Shown here one piece after another: positions 30,960 through 43,399 of a stretch of DNA of 64,000 nucleotides. The notes beneath the pieces were generated by a model that was not told the DNA's origin, searched no databases, and worked only from the letters and a program-made list of their open reading frames with translations. A program made the translations under genes and the position numbers. Each line of letters starts with the position of its first letter. Within the stretch, counting starts at the first letter, position 1. The stretch is from Vandiemenella viatica (taxonomy: Eukaryota; Arthropoda; Insecta; Orthoptera; Morabidae): NCBI GenBank assembly GCA_031002005.1, contig CM061919.1, forward strand, positions 225,678,739 through 225,742,738, written 5' to 3'.

Positions 30960-32789
30960 AAGCTTCAAATTTTGAATATGAATTTTGCTCTATGTGTTCA
31001 AGGAGAATCTAGCTCCAGTTCTCCCCTTCCAGAGAGGGTGCCAACATTGTTCTTGTGGTATTGTGCTCATTATGAGCAGAGACGACCACATGTCGCAAAA
31101 GACTGGATTTCCTGTCCCCCCTACAACGGTCGCTGTAAGGTTTCGGAGAAGATGATTTGCGAAACGCGACGGCTCCGCTAAGAGACATTCCAGAGGGGCC
31201 TTCCGTAGGTGCTAATAACCAAGGAAAACCCGATGCTCTAAGAGTGCATATAAGCAGAAACGCTACACCAAGTACATTCTTTTTTTTTGTCTCCAGGCAA
31301 AAGGATCCTTATGTTGTATTTCTGTTAATGATGAACAATCTGCTAAAAGTCGAAATCAGCAATTTGTGAAAGAAGTAGGGAAATTGAAATGTAATTAAAT
31401 AGTATCAAAAATCATTATTAGTTTATTAAGTTCGCAGAATCCAAATGAAGAAATATAAGTCTAAGAGTTACTGTTATACATTAAAAAAGAAATACTAATG
31501 AAGACAACTTGCGACGGCTGTTCAGAAAGTAAGCAAAGAAGAAAATTTTCATCGTGTTTTCAAACCTTGTACTATTTTTCAGCACAATCCCCGCCACAGA
31601 CATGTGGTTGTAGAAGAAACCTGCAACCTATGCTATTAACCATCGCCATCAAAATGCATCCCATCGAGAATTCGCTAGGTGCCACGTCAGAAGAATGTCG
31701 TTCCCGTACAAATGATATGGCGATGTTATTAGTGATAGCTGCGCAGTGTGGCAAAGGATTGTCATGGAGCGATACAGTGCATGTAAACCAACAGCCGCCG
31801 CCTTCTGTATGTATGGTGCAAGTTTCACCGTCCTTTCCACGAATGTGCAAGACGACGAATTCCGTACGTCTATTCACAATCGGAGGCTCGGCCCACTGAC
31901 TTTTTTTTTCTTATTGCTTTACACCTCGTCGATGTCTATGTCATTATAGATTTGTAAAAAGTGATTTTTCGTGACAAACTCTTTTTCTCCCTTCACATGT
32001 AACAAAACCGATAAACGAGGTACCATTTTAAACCTGTGATGAATTGTTAATTTGGAATTGTACACTGTTTCTTTATAAATTCCAAGTTTTGGCTCTTAGA
32101 GTATTCCATATGGATGCGACTATACGTCACGAGTAGCATGAAGTCTTTTATACGACTGGTAGCTTCAATATTTCAATTAATATCCCGTATATTTAAATTA
32201 CTACATTGAACACGTTCAAAAAAATGTAGAAATCTACAATTTCTGCAAAAAACGTTTTGTCAAACAATTATTATTTTAAAACATTTCGTTATTAAATTTT
32301 AAGCCTTGTTCGTATTTTATTCCCAAGATAACGTAGAATCGTTTCATATAATTTTCATTTACGCATACCCTTCTACGAATCGCGGTATTTCACTAGTTTT
32401 AAAAAAATGCATTTGATTCGGGGGCCGTACAGTGTCAGTAGCAGTAGGAATTTGGGACTACTTGCGTGTTATGGAAGTCAGACTTGTGTACCAACTCTTA
32501 ACGCAACCGAGTGAGATTATTAGAACTTAATTACATACTTCACTGCGTTCTGCCATCCTTGATAGTTCGTGTGGTATTTTACAAGTCTTGTTATATTGAT
32601 GATTTCGAATGCATTAAACAAGGGAAGTAACGTTGCGATTTGCCGAAAAAGCATATTAAGTGACGTTTATCACGACACCATTACATAGTATTTCGAATCT
32701 AACAAGTAAGTATATTATGCTTAATACGCTGTAGATTCCGAATCGACGAACACAATGAATGGCTTCGTACTGTGTCCAACGATTAATCG
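30960..32789. other. Unassigned, with a 52-bp SINE fragment
   Basis: At 31899-31950 a minus-strand SINE family A 3' end is present (T run, then TTTACACCTCGTCGATGTC). The 133-codon frame 31498-31899 has no family motif. The rest is AT-rich and unassigned. Confidence 0.4.
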
Positions 32790-33255
32790 CGGTTCTGCAC
32801 CTCGAGTGACCATTTGTCGAAGAGTATGGCGGGGTGAGGTGTTACTCCTGGCGTCATGGTGTAGGCATGACTTCAGGTCATGGCTGGTAGTGACTCAGGA
32901 AACACTAACGACATAACGGACATCCTGCGTCTTCATGTGTTACCTCTAAAGTAACAATTTGTGGTGCCATTTTTCAACAGGACAATACTCGTCCACACAT
33001 GGCACGTGGGTCTATGAACTGTCTGCGTGATGTTGAGGTACTCCCAAGGTAAACAAGATCCCCAGATCTGTTCGCGATAAACATATTGAGACCAACTCAG
33101 ACGTCAACTCTGTCCCAGTTCCAGTATCCGGCATATCGAGGTTTAGCTACAACAGGTTATGGACCAGTTTGTCTCTGTAGAGAATTCAACGACTATGACA
33201 CCCTTCCCACCAGTCCATGGATCCAGGTCAGAGGGGGAGCAACATCATACTGATA
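32790..33255 (+). pseudogene. Tc1-like transposase remnant
   Basis: In broken frames the plus strand reads TICRRVWRGE, then CGAIFQQDNTRPHMARG, the block with the second catalytic Asp. A SPDLFAIN block corresponds to SPDLSPIE, with the third acidic residue lost. The end reads GGATSY, a usual Tc1 C-terminus. Only the catalytic half remains. No TIRs were identified. Confidence 0.65.
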
Positions 33256-35415
33256 AGTGGGCTTATACTGCCAAGTTCTTTCTAAATCTGACTCTTATTT
33301 TTTAATCACTGAAATATATATTCTCAAGCCATTGAAGTTTCATTTTGTTTCCTCCTCCCCCTCTGGTGCTTCACGTTTTTCGTCAGGCAATGTATTCGCA
33401 ACCTGGTTCCCACCCTCTTTAAATTCTATCTACTTGCCTCATTCAAAGTTTTAACATTACACGTCCGACACCTACAACTTTTTTTATACAGGTTACTTAT
33501 AATAATTCAAATGAGAGACTAGTTTACTTGCAGAATATTACAATTATAATGTAACTTCAAATAATAATTTTTCTTGGAATGGGTTCTTATTTTTTAGTTA
33601 AGTAGTTTCCCACTACCTATTTTTTATCACTAAAGCTATAGGTCATAGCTGATTAAGCCACTTACTATTATTTCCAGTACCAATGGCTAATGGCTTCTCT
33701 GCCTTCTTGCCGAGGGTCCTTGCAGGCAGTGATCGATTCTTTTTAAGTAGATGTTGCAAGCACCACGCCCTGGAAACAAGTTGCACGACATGAACACATT
33801 ATATCTGGCTTCGAGAGACCAATAAATTCGCATCTCAGTGTAACATTAGGGTCGGATAATACTTTGCATTTGATTTTCCTGTTGGAAGGGTAGCTGTATC
33901 AATTTTAAAAGCACTAAATTATCTTCGCAATTCTTCTCAGATTTCGCATCTCTCGTATATTTCCATATTAACTACTAGTCTCCTATTTGATGTGCTGTCA
34001 GTGTGGCAAAACTTCTTCTGCGCTTCCACGTCTTGTCTTCCTAGTGGTCCGACTTCTGCGAACAGTTATCTGTCATCTGCCCTTGACGTTTTACACCTTC
34101 TTCATAAATCTGAGAGAAACATCTGTAAACCTGCACCACACGAACTTTTACATTTATTGTATTTAATACACCTGTAATTTTAGAGAGAAAAAAATCTTCC
34201 TCAGATCGGTTCAATAACTTGCATTATTCATCATAAAAATAACGGAAAAAAATTTAGCGTTTTAGGTGATGTTGCAATGTAATACGCCAAATTTTAAAAG
34301 TAAACTGCAAACTTTTAATTACAGCAGTGGTATTTGTACGCTATCGTTTACCATAATCTCTTCGTCGAACTGGTTTTAGAATTTCGAAGCATTTAAGACT
34401 TAGTTCCTCGGAAGAAAAAATGATTCACCTACTGACAAATGTGAAAATACTAAACCGCTAAACGAGACGTGACTGGTTAGGGTATGGAAGCTGGGAACCG
34501 GAAAACGAAGCCAGGTTAACGTAAATAGATTAACCTTTCGATAGATTTCGATGGACGGAATTTTCAATCACACAGATCAAATTTATGTATTGAACAGTTA
34601 TTTGAGAGTATCAATAGAAAATAAATTAAATGCTTGATTGACAGCTAAAAGATAAATAAACAGGGTGATAATATTTACTTCTAACGCACCGTAGATAAGA
34701 GAAGTGCAGGAATGTACTCTTCATAACTCGGAGAGAGGCTTATACACAATAAAATAGTGATTAAAATGGTTGTGCTTACTGTATTATTAAATAAAGGCAA
34801 TGACATTTTTTTAACATTGATTTTACTCAACAAACCGCTAAAGCTTTTTTAATTATTCTGTTCTGCAGTAAAATCAATTAACAGGGACGAAATATAGGAT
34901 TATGTGAAAAATTGAAAACAAAAAGCCACTCCATGGTTAGAAGCATATCGGATATATATATCCCTGACAAATTTAAAGGCTTGAGCCACATTTCATGGTA
35001 ATAAAGGTAATGATATTACATCTTGACTTATGTAAATGTGATTTTCCGGATGACGTCAGCAACGATAAGAAACTCTCCCAATGATTAAAACAATCCTATA
35101 TCTTTGTCTTGCACGTGACTATCCCGAAAAAAATGGCTTCATTCTTATTTCTGAGATTGAAAACTTTGTACAAAGCTCTTGAAAATAAATATTAATTTCG
35201 TTAAGAAGATTAAGTATGCACGACATGTAGGCAAGATACCCGTAGTTTACGATTTAAACAAGGCTCTACTAGATCAGGTTTCCGCTCCCTTAGAAACTGC
35301 TTAATTTGCTTCCTATGTTCGAAAATGCGCAATAAGCCATTCTCTAGACAACTAACTCGCACCTGCACGCGGGATGAGATGTTGCGGATATATTAATCCA
35401 GTTCAACTAGGAATT
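33256..35415. other. Unassigned AT-rich DNA
   Basis: No gene or repeat recognised in about 2.1 kb. Confidence 0.3.
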
Positions 35416-35467
35416 TCACTGTGTGATTCGTCTTAGTTTCGTCTAGTTCAGGTGGATCACACAGTGA
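35416..35467. other. Perfect 12-bp inverted repeat
   Basis: TCACTGTGTGAT (35416-35427) and ATCACACAGTGA (35456-35467) form a perfect stem with a 28-base loop. The role is unknown. It lies about 60 bp before a TATA-like promoter candidate. Confidence 0.5.
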
Positions 35468-35524
35468 GTAGACAGCTTTATTTTTGCAGGTATTCCTGAG
35501 TGATATCCAATCACGATCGCACAT

Positions 35525-35590
35525 TATATATAGGACGCATTTGCTACAGTTTAAGTTCAACGCTTGAACGGACGCAAGAGCACTAGTGGT
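35525..35590 (+). promoter_or_regulatory. Candidate TATA promoter with short 5' exon and splice donor
   Basis: TATATATA at 35525-35532 is followed about 30 bp later by a possible start (GTTCAACG). A GT-AAGT donor (CTAGTGGTAAGTC, GT at 35589) follows 30 bp after that. This layout resembles short non-coding first exons of insect genes. No coding exon was found downstream, so it stays a candidate. Confidence 0.25.
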
Positions 35591-37069
35591 AAGTCAACGC
35601 AACAACGTTTTCACCTGAAGTCTTCAGTAGCACTGCACCTCACGAAGCAAAGTATTACGTCATAGTTATCTACACCAGTTGATTCACCAAAACTGAAGAA
35701 ACATTTTCATTTATTTATCCTCTCTACAACTTGCTATCCAGTATAGCTGCTAACATCAACAATTTTCCTCCGAACAGTGGTGCCCAAAGCGACATACTTT
35801 CTCTTGTTGTTTGAGGACCCAAACAATTCCGTACGACATCTAACAGCACTTTACTACGTCCTTGCCTATTTTTTAAAAAATATTCGATTGTTCCTGAGCA
35901 TCTAATTCACACAGCGATTTGACACTAGTCCTCATTATTTTTGTTTTTCCTAATTTCAGTTTGATCATATTATCATTCCATCAATCCACTGATTTATCAA
36001 AAAAATCTCAATGCAGATGATCATCAATTGTAAAAGGATTCATATCAACATACTATGAAATTCCGTAACGTACTACTAACAGAAACAGTGGTGGTATTTC
36101 ACTGCCAGTGGCTACAGTGCAATCAATTTTAAATACTGCTTGCTGCAATGCATGACAGACTTTCCATTTCTCGTTTCACTTCGTATTTCATTCTCACTCA
36201 CTGAAATTTTATAGTTTTTTCATACTTTACGGTGCAATCGCTACTTTTCTCCTGACTGTTGTACTTCTCATTAGCGAAGATACTTAAAACTTATTGCTGT
36301 TTGATTTTTATTTTTTATTTTTTTGTCTTGCTACCTTACACACCTTCCTTTCACGAAAATTCAACCCATATAACTAAAGTGGTTGTCCCATAAGTGAATG
36401 ACCACACTCTGAAGTACATGAGTAAAAAGAAGATTATTGTGGTATATTTTTCAGAATTGCCCCTGTGAGTTCGACATACTGTCCTTGTCCAAACGATGTT
36501 CCGATGCTTTATGCCATCCTCACACTAGAATTGCAGCATTTGACTTGAAATGGGCGTCAGACAGACTCTTTATAAGTTTTGGGGATAGCTGGAGGGAGGT
36601 TTGAGGGAGCAGTATGAGGTGAGCAGGGAAGCTACAATACCAGCTGAACCCTACATTCATGAATTGCACCCACGGCCCTCAGAGAATTGTGACTGGGGGT
36701 ACTGACCTGTTGAAACAGCGCCTCTTTTCTTTTCCATCATAGCTGCTCGCCTAGGTTAGCATAATATGGCTTTCTGATGGTTTGATCGTTTTCCACGAAG
36801 TCAAGAAGTGGTATACCATCAGAAACTCCCAAACACAAATATCATCACTAATATTACAAAAAGAATAGCCATGGTCATCAATGGAGGTGCAGAACTGGTG
36901 TGCTTCGACTGCACTAATTGTTGCTTTGATTTCGGGGAAAAATGATGGGCCGAGGTTTCATTCTTATTCGCAAATCGTTCAACAAATTCTATCACATTGG
37001 CATTAGAAAACATTGATACATGAAACGGGACCTGCACATTAATTCGGTGGTGGGTAGAACTAATTCTAG
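35591..37069. other. Unassigned
   Basis: No confident gene or repeat. On the minus strand, 36440-36760 has a moderately GC-rich stretch of repeat-like text that I could not identify. Confidence 0.3.
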
Positions 37070-37580
37070 GCTGCGATTCATAGGTCGATCCCAGATAAAC
37101 TACAATGTACAAACAATGGAGATACCGTAGAAAACCCTCGAGCGTCCACATTTTGGACTACTGCTGCGCCATTTGGGAATAGTTGCGTAGGGACTGATTG
37201 ACAGAATAGAGAAAATGCAGAGAAAAGGCAGGCAATCGATTCGTGACTGCTTGCCACAGTCCTTACGAAAGTGTCGCAAAATTGATTCGTGGGTTGGGGT
37301 GGGATTCTCTGGTAGACAGACAATATAGGTTTCGTTTGAGCTTATTGGCAAACAAGCGTACATCCACTTTCATTTAAGAGTGCGATGAAATACTTCGTCC
37401 AGCAACATATTTGGGTCGCAATGATAGGAGAGATAAGATTAGAGAAATAAGGCGCCGCACTGATATTTGTATTGTATTTTCCCTCGTGCCATTCTGGACT
37501 GGAATGCCCTGAGTAGCGATCTGCTATCCACAGTTTTGTGAACTGCAGAGTATATCTGTAAATGTAGATAGATCTAGGTT
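37070..37580 (+). pseudogene. Third LINE family, RT C-terminal remnant
   Basis: Broken plus-strand frames read LDYCCAIWE, EKAGNRFVTACHSPYES, KLIRGLGWDSLVDRQYRFRL, then RPATYLGRNDRRDKIREIR. This is the post-RT zone of a non-LTR retrotransposon (compare the LEY..VWDP, KLL..L.W..L..RR pattern). It ends with a short TGTAAATGTAGATAGAT tail, the kind of TGTAGA-repeat 3' end seen on an abundant LINE of orthopteroid insects. Several frameshifts disable it. The longest open frames here lie on the opposite strand and are chance. Confidence 0.65.
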
Positions 37581-38045
37581 GTCCGCAAACTCTCCAGTTT
37601 CTTTTGATCAATTGTCAGAAGTTTAGGCAACCAACCGACAGAAAGCTTTTGGTGTTCAAGTAGTCAGAGTTCCACCTGCTGTTGATCTTAGGATCCGTTA
37701 TATATCCTGAACATGCCGCAGCTAAACTTCTGTCTGTCCTCACCAGCTCATGTAACTGCCCACCTGAACCCATTGGTCTGCCTGCCCGTAGCGCTCGTTT
37801 TGGCTCATTGAGATTCATCTTCATCTACTGTAACCATCATATTCTCATAAATCTCCTTTGGTTACATCTTTTCTGAAACTAATATTTAACAACAGCACGA
37901 ATTTCTTGCTCCTCGGTTTCAGATTAAACGCTCACCTGAACGATGTTGTAATTTTGGATTCTTCTACTAAGGAAAAATAATTAAATGTAGTTTTCGCAAC
38001 GTTCCACGATTTTGTTTTCGTCATCATGCCACGAACTACTGGAAC
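37581..38045. other. Unassigned
   Basis: No gene recognised. Confidence 0.3.
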
Positions 38046-38165
38046 AATCCTCGTACATCTAGATTTCGGCTCTGTGATTTATACGACATCATTACAAGCG
38101 AATGCCGGGATGAAAAGTAGCTTCGTAAGCATCGTGGTCAATATATTTCCGATTGTTTGTCCATA
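38046..38165 (+). repeat. Possible SINE family A fragment
   Basis: It has CATCTAGATTTCGG, then ATCATTACAAGCGAATGCC and GGGATG, in family A order. The 3' landmarks are weak. Confidence 0.35.
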
Positions 38166-38639
38166 TTCCTCTGCTCGCTTTAACCTATTCAGGGGCACTG
38201 AAACAAATATGTGTGTCAAGTTCAGTTTCTCTTCTTACAGGGTATGATAGTTCCTTTACCGCCCAGTGGCAGCTGTTGTGAACAGTATTATTACAATTTG
38301 CAGTAAAGGTTATATTTGTAAGAGTTGATTCAATAATAAATTATACACTTTCTCGCGTTTTTCATCCAAAATAATTCGTCCTTGAACAGGTAAATGATCT
38401 TATCGCTGACTAGCTGTAAATGCCCAACAACCAAAGTAGCCTGTAACTACCTGTAGTTTGTGTATATCCGCTAACCTACCAAACTTCATTTCACTGCTGC
38501 TACACACTACTATCCGAATATCATCTCGCTTCGATCTATATTCATCATTAGCACTTTCCTTACGTCAACTACCTTCTTATCTATCTCTTCTACTTCGTTA
38601 GTACAATAACTTTCATTTCATCACTCCTAGTTATCCTAG

Positions 38640-39620
38640 GCAATGTTCCCATCCGTAATGCCTCTTTGGTTATTTTCTCACCATCAACCTGTGAACTAAG
38701 AAGATGCTGTCCTAACCCAGTTTTAAGTGGGATGCGTTACTGGGCCAACAGACCAGTAACAATAATCTCTCCCCAACTATTTAAGTGTAGACCATCCTAG
38801 CGTAACATCACCTGCTGGCCTTCATAGCTCGTCTAAGTAGTTTCTCCACCTCCAGGTTTACACGACTCACGGGCGACTACAACTTGAGGTCATCAACTCC
38901 AGCCTGGAATGCTGTGGTGATTCGCAGTTTTCCTCCCGTCTCTTCCTGCAATATAACCTGCTTTCATATTCGCACCCGCTGCTATCACTACCTTACCTTC
39001 TTTCTTAAAACCTCTTTACTGTGATCCTTAATCATCTATCACGTGACCAAATGTTGCATGGAATTAGGGAGGACGGTTTCCCGAAATCACTCCAGACGAA
39101 TCTCGGGATGGTTTCTTCAAAAGGCCATGGCCATACCCGAATTCTTTCCCGCTACTTGACCCCATGCTTTTCCCGCCTCTAATGACGGCCACATCGATAA
39201 GGCGTAAAGTCATAACCAAAAAAAAAAGTCAAACCTTAACCGCTCTACTATCTTCACCAACTGCAACTTCTGTACGACGTTCATCGCTATCAGGTCAGAT
39301 CAGTGTCACCCACATGGATATAGAGGTATTTGATCTTTTGTTTATTTTTCCTGTATCCTCTTGCCAGTTACCATCAAAACTTTCCTGCCTCATTCTATTC
39401 GGTTCCATTACTGTTTTTATCAGCCGACCCTGAAGCATCCTGATCGTTTCTTTTCCCTTTGAAAAACCTACACTACCACGGAAGAGCATCTCTTCTTCCT
39501 ATTTCTCTCGCCATTATATTTCACGGATTAAAACCCCTCTCACTGCCGTTAAAGTCGACATACGCCCTTAATACTTTTCGATTGTCGCCACAGTTTCCAA
39601 TCATATTCTTTAAAGTTATT
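38640..39620 (-). pseudogene. LINE ORF1 remnant with SGNH/esterase-like blocks, split by a SINE
   Basis: On the minus strand, near 39330-39300, a frame reads YLYIHVGDTDLT, which resembles the GTND block of SGNH hydrolases found in CR1/L2-type LINE ORF1 proteins. About 510 bp further on (38800-38750) a stretch reads GWSTLK, stop, LGRDYCY. This resembles the final DGLHLNSWGRD-type block, with its catalytic residues lost. A 168-bp SINE sits between them. Without it the spacing (about 340 bp) fits the family. Many stops are present. It could be the ORF1 of the main CR1/L2-like LINE, but no copy joins the two. Confidence 0.4.
39060..39227 (+). repeat. SINE family A, head deleted, with poly-A
   Basis: It begins GAATTAGGGAGGACGG, jumps straight to TTTCCCGAAATCACTCC and GGCCATGGCC, and ends GCGTAAAGTCATAACC plus an A run. 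The tRNA B box is deleted. Confidence 0.75.
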
Positions 39621-41633
39621 CATGAGCTCAGTAAGACAGTATGAGAAATTGCGATGAAAAAAATTAAAAACTTTAACTTGTTTCTAATTTGTTTAAATGG
39701 TAGTATGTAATTGACCACACAATTAATTAGAAAAAGTGACGGTTAACTTAAAGTTTGACAGAACTTCGCTACAAGTGATAATGGTTCTTTAAATTACAAT
39801 ACACACTTCGTTACAACTAAACATACACCAGATTCACTTATGCACATAAATCCCATTAAACAAAGGAGACCAAAAACGACTATAGTACTCAGCCAGTACT
39901 CATTTCCAACGATTGGATGTATCGTGTAATTTGAACTGTTGGTATATCAGATAAAACTCAGGTGACTAACATTCCACTCACAAAATAAGTTCCCTGAGTG
40001 CATTAATAATTTGTGCTACGGATATTTTTTGCCTTATACGCTGCACATCATATTTTTTCGATACAGTTTAGAACCAAAATCTTTCCAAGTGCTCTTCCAA
40101 ACAGAAGAAATGCTTTACGCCGTCCAAGAGAAGTCTGTACATCCTTGAGGCCGTTGCCACAGAAGACGCTTAACTGATGGTTAGAAACCACGTTACTTTT
40201 TTTCTCCCTTTACTTTTGTTCGTTTGAAACCCCAGACACTGTTCGGTATCGTGAGTGTCTCCAGTGGATGTCGTAATACTAACCGGAATTTGCGTCATGT
40301 GATTAATATCTTCGAACAAGCTTTCCCAGTCTGTCTATTGAATTCTTTTGCAACGCTAGTTGCGGCAATTCAAGTATTTTAATTACCATTAATATTTTTG
40401 GTTTGTAATTATCAGGTAGACATGATAAACTGTATTATATTGTTCAGAGAGTTAATTTATGTCACGTGGAAACGATGTCGGTTTTCACATACTCGTATTC
40501 TCGCTACATATGCACAGAGGCATACATTAGTGCGAAGATACAATTTTCTTTCTTCTTTTTTTTTGCCAACAAACTCACTGAGTAAAATATGCTAATGTCT
40601 GAAGAAGAGGTTACATGTAATCTTGAATTACGCTTTCAATGTTATATGTCTGGAATTCTCTATCATACAGCTAAATATTCATTTTTTGTGCAAGTATTTG
40701 CATATTGATGTTCGTATTTATGCCGCCAAATGGTGTTTTTATATTTGTATCTTTTACTTGGAATATAAATTACTAAGTAGACCTCAAGCTTTCTAAATGC
40801 CTAAATGCAAGGTATTCTTGAACTATCTCAATCGTATTGATTTTTTCTGTAGCCTCAGTTTGAAGACTGTTTACATATGTCAGCTGCAAGACCGGGGAAT
40901 TTAGAGGGTTAAATACAGAGCCAAACTGAATTTTCAAAATTAAAGGAAAATTGTTTGTTAACATGTTCAAAAATGTTATCGGTAATTAACGTCAAGAATC
41001 TCATGTGGACACGAAAAGCAGATCAGCACGAAACACGTATCTTTAGGAAATACTTTCTGAAAGTTGATGGTGAAAGGAGAAATCAATGGAAAGAAGATAT
41101 ATGTAGTTGGATAGAGTGAGGGCCCTGTTAATTTTTTCGAAATTGAAGGTAAAAATTAGGTAGATAATTTAAGATTAATGTTAAAGGAAACAATGTCAGA
41201 GGATATGAAGAAATTGAGGATTGGATCAGACTAGAGGGAGACTGGTAACAGATCACGTGACCACTTCGTATCACAATGTTAAGACAATGTGTAGTCTGAG
41301 GAAGAGAAGTCGTTGTAGCCTATTGCCCGCTAATTTTTTTTGGTTTTGTGTTATATGTTATTATTTTTAGACAGGAATAAGAGAGCATATTTGCCCAGAT
41401 CAACACCAAAAACCACCTAGAACTGGAACCAGGATGGTTTGTGCACCATGGACAGTACATTTCCAATGACAGGTAGTTAAATGTCCTCACTCAAACTGCG
41501 TCGATTGCTGAAAATAAAATCTGAAATATGCTAAACATTTTGTACTGACATTAAAGTCACCTAATAGTTAATTACGATTCTGTTCAAAGTGAACTTTTGG
41601 GTAGAAGAATTCTTAAAACGTAGAAAGCAATAA
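39621..41633. other. Unassigned AT-rich DNA
   Basis: No gene or repeat recognised. Confidence 0.3.
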
Positions 41634-42103
41634 GTTAGGGTAGGAAATGCAGTATGGAAAGAATTGGAAGTGAAAATGGGTGTGACAAAGGATAGTGTAT
41701 TGATGCCATTGCTGTTCATTATTCTAATGAATAACTGTCATGACAGTTTATTGTTAAAAATTAGGTTGTTTGCAGATGATATACTACTATATAACAGGAT
41801 CAAAAAAGAAGGAAACTGTGACAGCTGCAGGGTAATCTGGACATGATATCTGGCTTGGAAGGGCAATATGGGTTGAAGATAAAAGAAAGGAAAAGTCATC
41901 TTATTAGGTACAAAAATAAAAAAGCTAAAGATTGATTATGATAATAAGGTGGGGAGTGAATCATTTGTTGAAGACTTAAAAAAATATATATACCTTTGCA
42001 TAAACTTTGATAACAAACTCAACTGGGCCGGACACATTGGGCAGGTAGTAAGAAAAGATTCAAAATCCTTCACTTTTTTGAGAGAGTGATGAGAGGATGT
42101 ATC
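41634..42103 (+). pseudogene. CR1/L2-like LINE fragment with RT catalytic box
   Basis: The open part 41664-41846 reads VLMPLLFIILMNN and IRLFADDILLYNRI, the intact F-A-D-D catalytic motif of the reverse transcriptase. Downstream, broken frames match the 21060-22066 copy through the ITFDNKLN block (here INFDNKLNWAGHI) to the LLERV block. The copy ends abruptly at 42103, where a GC-rich repeat begins. Confidence 0.8.
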
Positions 42104-42400
42104 CAGGGGCGTAGCTACTATGGGGCTAGGCGGTGCAGTGCACCGGGGCCCCTACGCTCAAGGAGCCCCCAAGCATACCTGAGGGGGGAGGGGGGGGGGT
42201 CCAAGCGCAGTTCAGAGGGGTCGCGGGCCCCACGGCAAATTGACATTTTTTTCCAGCTTTACCCCGTCGTCTAAGGGGGCCCCTGAGACACAAGGAGCCC
42301 CCTCACTTAGAGCCCCTCACTGCTCCAGCGGGGCCCCCAAGCACATCTCAGGGGCCACCTGCCTAAGCTCAGGGGGCCCCTACCAGCAACACAAAGTTTT
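42104..42400 (+). repeat. GC-rich interspersed repeat
   Basis: It begins CAGGGGCGTAGCTACTATGG and continues with CACCGGGGCCCC and several GGGGGCCCC-like units. This start is a text I have seen at the ends of old DNA transposons in many animals, but I cannot name the family. It interrupts the LINE just upstream; no LINE sequence resumes after it. Confidence 0.5.
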
Positions 42401-43009
42401 CAGGTTAAACTATTTGAAATGGGTTATGGTTGGGTGTTGACTCCTTGCGGTTTCTATCGGCGACGTTCCAAGCTAATAATTCTAAAATAATAGCTTCGAA
42501 AAAGAAGAGTGCTTGAGAAACCAGAGTAACCTTGTGTTTTTAGTCAATTAAATCTCGTCGGCTGCGTAGTAAGGAGAGGAGGATGTTTGTAACTTCATAC
42601 AGAATCAAAATTCTGTTTGCGTTCACTGCTCTGACTGCCAGCGATTGTCGCTGCAACTTCTCCGCCGCCTCATGTGTGCTTCATATGTTTCGTTGGTGGG
42701 GTAATCAGTGCAATAAAAAGGCTAAAGAAAAATGGAAATAAATCAAACTAATTTGTCATGTTCGGTCGTCCGTAGCTTATTATAAAATCTGTAGCATGGC
42801 AACATGTAGAACACTCACAACAGATGCTAATCGGTCAAAATCTGGCCATAGAGTAATTATCAACATTTTTGTGTACTATCATATATGGAGAATATAAAAC
42901 GTAGAGAATCAAGCAGACTCTTCCAAATAATCGATATGATAAGCGCATGATCTTCACACATTGCAATATGTTGAAGTTGCTCGTCAAATTAGTATTCAAC
43001 TTATGCCGA
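42401..43009. other. Unassigned
   Basis: No gene recognised. Confidence 0.3.
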
Positions 43010-43180
43010 CTCAGCTTTTATTAATTGTAGGACGCTTTTTGTCTTTCGTCGAAGTATCATCAGCGATAGTAATTTCTATCTTACGCTTACGGTGTGAGGT
43101 GTGGTGGCTTGCCTTTACTTTCACCAATCATGCTCCTTTTAACGTTGCATATTACCATTTTTGACGCAAACTGTCAAGAA
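43010..43180 (-). repeat. Penelope-like element 3' remnant
   Basis: On the minus strand it has CTGATGA (43063-43057) followed by TACTTCGACGAAAGAC and GCGTCC. The nearby GTGAGGTGTGGTGGCTTGCC (plus strand) matches GAGGTGTGGTCGTTGCTCGC at 18950-18970 in the nested Penelope-like element. The hammerhead GAAAC is mutated here. Confidence 0.5.
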
Positions 43181-43399
43181 TATTGGACAGAATGATTGTA
43201 AAATAAAAATTTCGGTCGCTAATAATATTTCGATCACACGTGAAACGGGTCCAAAATTAATCATAATAATTAATAATAGATCCATTGTTTATTTTAATTT
43301 CAGTGGATCCTATTTCTATACGCACCTTCTTCCTCAATTCATGATTTCTTTCTCTTTTTTATATCTGAAATTGTTTTAGGTTAATTTCACGATTCAGAT
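43181..43399. other. Unassigned
   Basis: No repeat recognised. Confidence 0.3.

Noticed and set aside
31498..31899. 133-codon frame, Cys-rich
   Set aside because: Cys spacing fits no known finger, and there is an equally long frame on the other strand. I noted a mariner-end-like text near 31515 (GGCTGTTCAGAAAGTAAG) but found no partner end.
36440..36760. GC-richer minus-strand text that looked like a transposon
   Set aside because: No ends, no coding blocks and no second copy in the window.
37078..37363. Two overlapping minus-strand frames
   Set aside because: They are antisense to a LINE remnant whose conserved blocks are on the plus strand.
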